Assembly (NCBI RefSeq): GCF_039545795.1
Contig: NZ_CP154260.1
Location: 1,431,001-1,495,000 of the forward strand
Reading direction: 5' to 3'
DNA: 64,000 bases
From: Chitinophaga niabensis
GTDB lineage: Bacteria; Bacteroidota; Bacteroidia; Chitinophagales; Chitinophagaceae
Shown: in pieces, positions 62,227-64,000 of the stretch
How the letters are laid out: every line of letters begins with the position of its first letter
Numbering within the stretch: the first letter of the stretch is position 1
Notes under the pieces: model-generated
The model's input: the letters and a program-made list of their open reading frames with translations, nothing else
Databases searched by the model: none
Told to the model about the DNA's origin: nothing
Program-made: the position numbers and the translations under genes

Positions 62227-63735
62227 TTAAACGTCTGCAACTTCTGCAAAACCGTCTGCTGTTTTCTTTTCTTTAATGAAGATCAATCCTATCACCAGGC
62301 AGATCAATGCAATACCGATCGGGTAGATCAGTCCTGCCAGGTGGTTATTGTATTTTGTAACCAGCAGGGTAGAGATAGCCGGTAACAATCCACCAAACAC
62401 GCCATTCCCGATATGATACGGCAGCGACATGGAAGTATAACGGATCCGGGTAGGGAATAATTCCACGAGGAAGGCCGCTATTGGTCCGTATACCATGGTT
62501 ACAAAGATCACCTGTATGAAAATAAGCAGGATCAGCCATGCCTGGTTGCTCTTACTTACGGTTACTTCTTTCTTCACATCCACTTTGCCGGCTGCAGAAG
62601 TAGTGGTGATCTCTTTTACCACGGTACTATCTGTATACACATGGATCTTGGCAGACCTTTCCGAGAACTTTCCGCCTTCCTGCGGGGTGAGGCTGCTTTC
62701 CACGCGATACGCGCTGCTGATCTCTTCTTTTTTGCTCAGGTCTGTTGTATTATCCATCGCTTTATAGATAGGGTAGTAAGAGAGCGCAGCAATGAGCATT
62801 CCTGTCATCATTACTTTTTTCCGGCCTATCTTATCAGAGAGGTGGCCGAAGTAAATGAAGAAAGGCGTAGCGAAGAACAGTGCCACCGCAATGATGATAT
62901 TGGATTGCACGAACTCCACGTGCATGGTGTTCTGTAAAAAAGATAAAGCATAGAACTGCCCGGTGTACCATACCACACCCTGGCCCATAGCCGCACCAAA
63001 GAGCGCCAGCAATACCAGTTTCAGGTTCTCTTTATTACCGAAGCTCTCCTTAATAGGGTTCTTGGAAGTTTTACCTTCTGCTTTCAGTTGTACGAACTGC
63101 GGGGATTCATGCAGTTTGATACGGATGTAATAGCTCATCAATACCAGCAGGATACTTAACCAGAAAGGTATCCGCCATCCCCATTCATTAAAGCTTTCAG
63201 CGCTCATGGTAGTTCGGGTGGCCAGGATCACGCCCAGGGATACAAACAACCCAAGTGTGGCGGTGGTTTGAATAAAGCTGGTATAGTAACCCCTGCGCCC
63301 TGCGGGAGAGTGTTCTGCCACATAAGTAGCCGCGCCGCCATATTCACCACCCAGTGCAAGCCCTTGCGCCAGGCGCAGGATCAACACTAAGATAGGGGCT
63401 AATATCCCTATGGTAGCGTACCCGGGTATAAGGCCGATAGCAAAAGTGGAACCTCCCATGATCAAAAGGGTTAGGAGGAAAGTGTATTTCCTGCCCACCA
63501 TATCACCCAATCTGCCAAATACAATGGCGCCGAAAGGGCGTACGATGAAACCTACTGCAAAAGTGGCCAGGGTGGCTACATAGGAGAGGGTGGGATTGGT
63601 GTCCGGGAAGAATTTTTCAGATAATATCAGGGAAAGACTGCCGAAGATGTAGAAGTCGTACCATTCTATTAAGGTGCCTGCAGACGAAGCGAATATCACT
63701 TGCCAGATACTCTGCTTTTGGTTCGGTAAATTCAT
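62227..63735 (-). CDS. MFS transporter, metabolite:H+ symporter type, with periplasmic insert
   Basis: This 502-residue protein has 12 membrane segments of the MHS branch of the major facilitator superfamily (relatives ProP, ShiA, KgtP). Marks are AGTLIEWYDFYIFGSLSLIL at the start, the loop 2-3 motif GRLGDMVGRKYTF, RLAQGLALGGEYGGAATYVA in segment 4-5 and GHLSDKIGRKKVM in loop 8-9. Between segments 9 and 10 lies an unusual ~70-residue hydrophilic insert (about 327-397), on the periplasmic side by topology, rich in Ser, Thr, Lys and beta-prone residues. The family imports organic acids, betaine or shikimate with protons; the substrate is unknown here. It is convergent with the GSCFA gene. Confidence 0.9.
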   Translation of the reverse strand: MNLPNQKQSIWQVIFASSAGTLIEWYDFYIFGSLSLILSEKFFPDTNPTLSYVATLATFAVGFIVRPFGAIVFGRLGDMVGRKYTFLLTLLIMGGSTFAIGLIPGYATIGILAPILVLILRLAQGLALGGEYGGAATYVAEHSPAGRRGYYTSFIQTTATLGLFVSLGVILATRTTMSAESFNEWGWRIPFWLSILLVLMSYYIRIKLHESPQFVQLKAEGKTSKNPIKESFGNKENLKLVLLALFGAAMGQGVVWYTGQFYALSFLQNTMHVEFVQSNIIIAVALFFATPFFIYFGHLSDKIGRKKVMMTGMLIAALSYYPIYKAMDNTTDLSKKEEISSAYRVESSLTPQEGGKFSERSAKIHVYTDSTVVKEITTTSAAGKVDVKKEVTVSKSNQAWLILLIFIQVIFVTMVYGPIAAFLVELFPTRIRYTSMSLPYHIGNGVFGGLLPAISTLLVTKYNNHLAGLIYPIGIALICLVIGLIFIKEKKTADGFAEVADV

Positions 63736-63861
63736 ATTGTGAAATTGTTATCCCGAAAAGATAGAGAAATACTTTAATAAATAAAATCACTTTGATTACA
63801 GTTTGTTTTTCGGATCGTTAAAACCTTTACCTTTATTATTGTTCAAGGACGGTAAACCCGC

Positions 63862-64000
63862 ATGCTTCGACTATTCATTATCATACTTCTTTTCCTGCCT
63901 TATTTTGTGGCCGCGCAGCAGGCGCCGGGCCACAGGCCGGGCATTGGACTTACTTTAAGCGGTGGCGGCGCGAAAGGCCTGGCGCATATCGGCATCCTGC
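63862..64000 (+). CDS. Patatin-like phospholipase (start only)
   Basis: The frame is open from the ATG at 63862 to the right edge (46 residues). A signal peptide (LFIIILLFLPYFVAAQ) is followed by GIGLTLSGGGAKGLAHIGIL, the glycine-rich oxyanion-hole motif of patatin-like (RssA-type) lipases. The Ser of the GxSxG motif lies beyond the window. In Bacteroidota, proteins of this kind usually also have a C-terminal BamA-like barrel, which cannot be checked here. It is divergent from the MHS transporter gene. Confidence 0.88.
   Translation, partial: MLRLFIIILLFLPYFVAAQQAPGHRPGIGLTLSGGGAKGLAHIGIL

Overview
The window looks like a chromosomal segment of a Bacteroidota soil bacterium, most likely Chitinophaga or a close relative (Chitinophagaceae). 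The evidence is SusC/SusD outer-membrane pairs controlled by ECF sigma/FecR anti-sigma modules, promoter boxes of the Bacteroidota type (TAnnTTTG), few Shine-Dalgarno sequences, and many secreted carbohydrate-active and peptidase proteins. No phage, transposase, CRISPR array or rRNA gene was seen. No stretch of more than about 300 bases lacks a gene.

Left part, mostly minus strand (1-19,000). A truncated SusC gene runs off the left edge, with its FecR and sigma genes upstream. Next is a full-length rifampicin phosphotransferase-like gene. A second set follows in transcription order: sigma, FecR, SusC, SusD, FAD-dependent oxidoreductase and a beta-helix lipoprotein. This set resembles a polysaccharide utilisation locus. 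A tRNA-Ser(UGA), an AHSA1-type protein, an acetyltransferase and a LacI-type repressor come next.

Middle part, plus strand (19,000-34,700). Divergent from the repressor are myo-inositol oxygenase, an HGSNAT-like membrane acyltransferase, an SSS symporter and a family 6 polysaccharide lyase, which together suggest uronate metabolism. They are followed by a collagen-like lipoprotein, a Tat-exported phospholipase C, a four-gene cluster (anchored protein, multi-pass membrane protein, sensor-less histidine kinase, NarL-type regulator), an S9 peptidase and an amidohydrolase.

Island (about 34,700-36,310). Three A/T-rich genes (ArsR, AHSA1, VOC) lie between two fragments of tRNA-Ser 3' ends, each followed by a terminator. 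This looks like an integrated cassette.

Right part (36,300-64,000). A glycine-rich outer-membrane protein precedes an ECF sigma gene, a putative anti-sigma gene and two Spy/CpxP-like genes. Then come cardiolipin synthase, an ArsR/SDR pair, a thioesterase, and a TetR gene next to a TolC-HlyD-ABC-ABC-permease-permease export operon (split YbhGFSR type), with a shared operator before both. Next are a MocR regulator, a DinB-AlkA-Ogt alkylation-repair operon, a PLP decarboxylase, a DMT transporter overlapping a GNAT-DinB fusion and a GNAT gene, a Nudix hydrolase, RlmB, an HMG-CoA-lyase-like enzyme, a GSCFA protein, an MHS-type transporter with an unusual periplasmic insert, and the start of a patatin-like gene.

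The most noteworthy points are the tRNA-fragment-bounded cassette, a set of promoters whose -7 box ends only 4-5 nt before ATG (predicted leaderless mRNAs), the paired TetR operators, the sensor-less kinase cluster, and a possible small RNA divergent from the first SusC gene.
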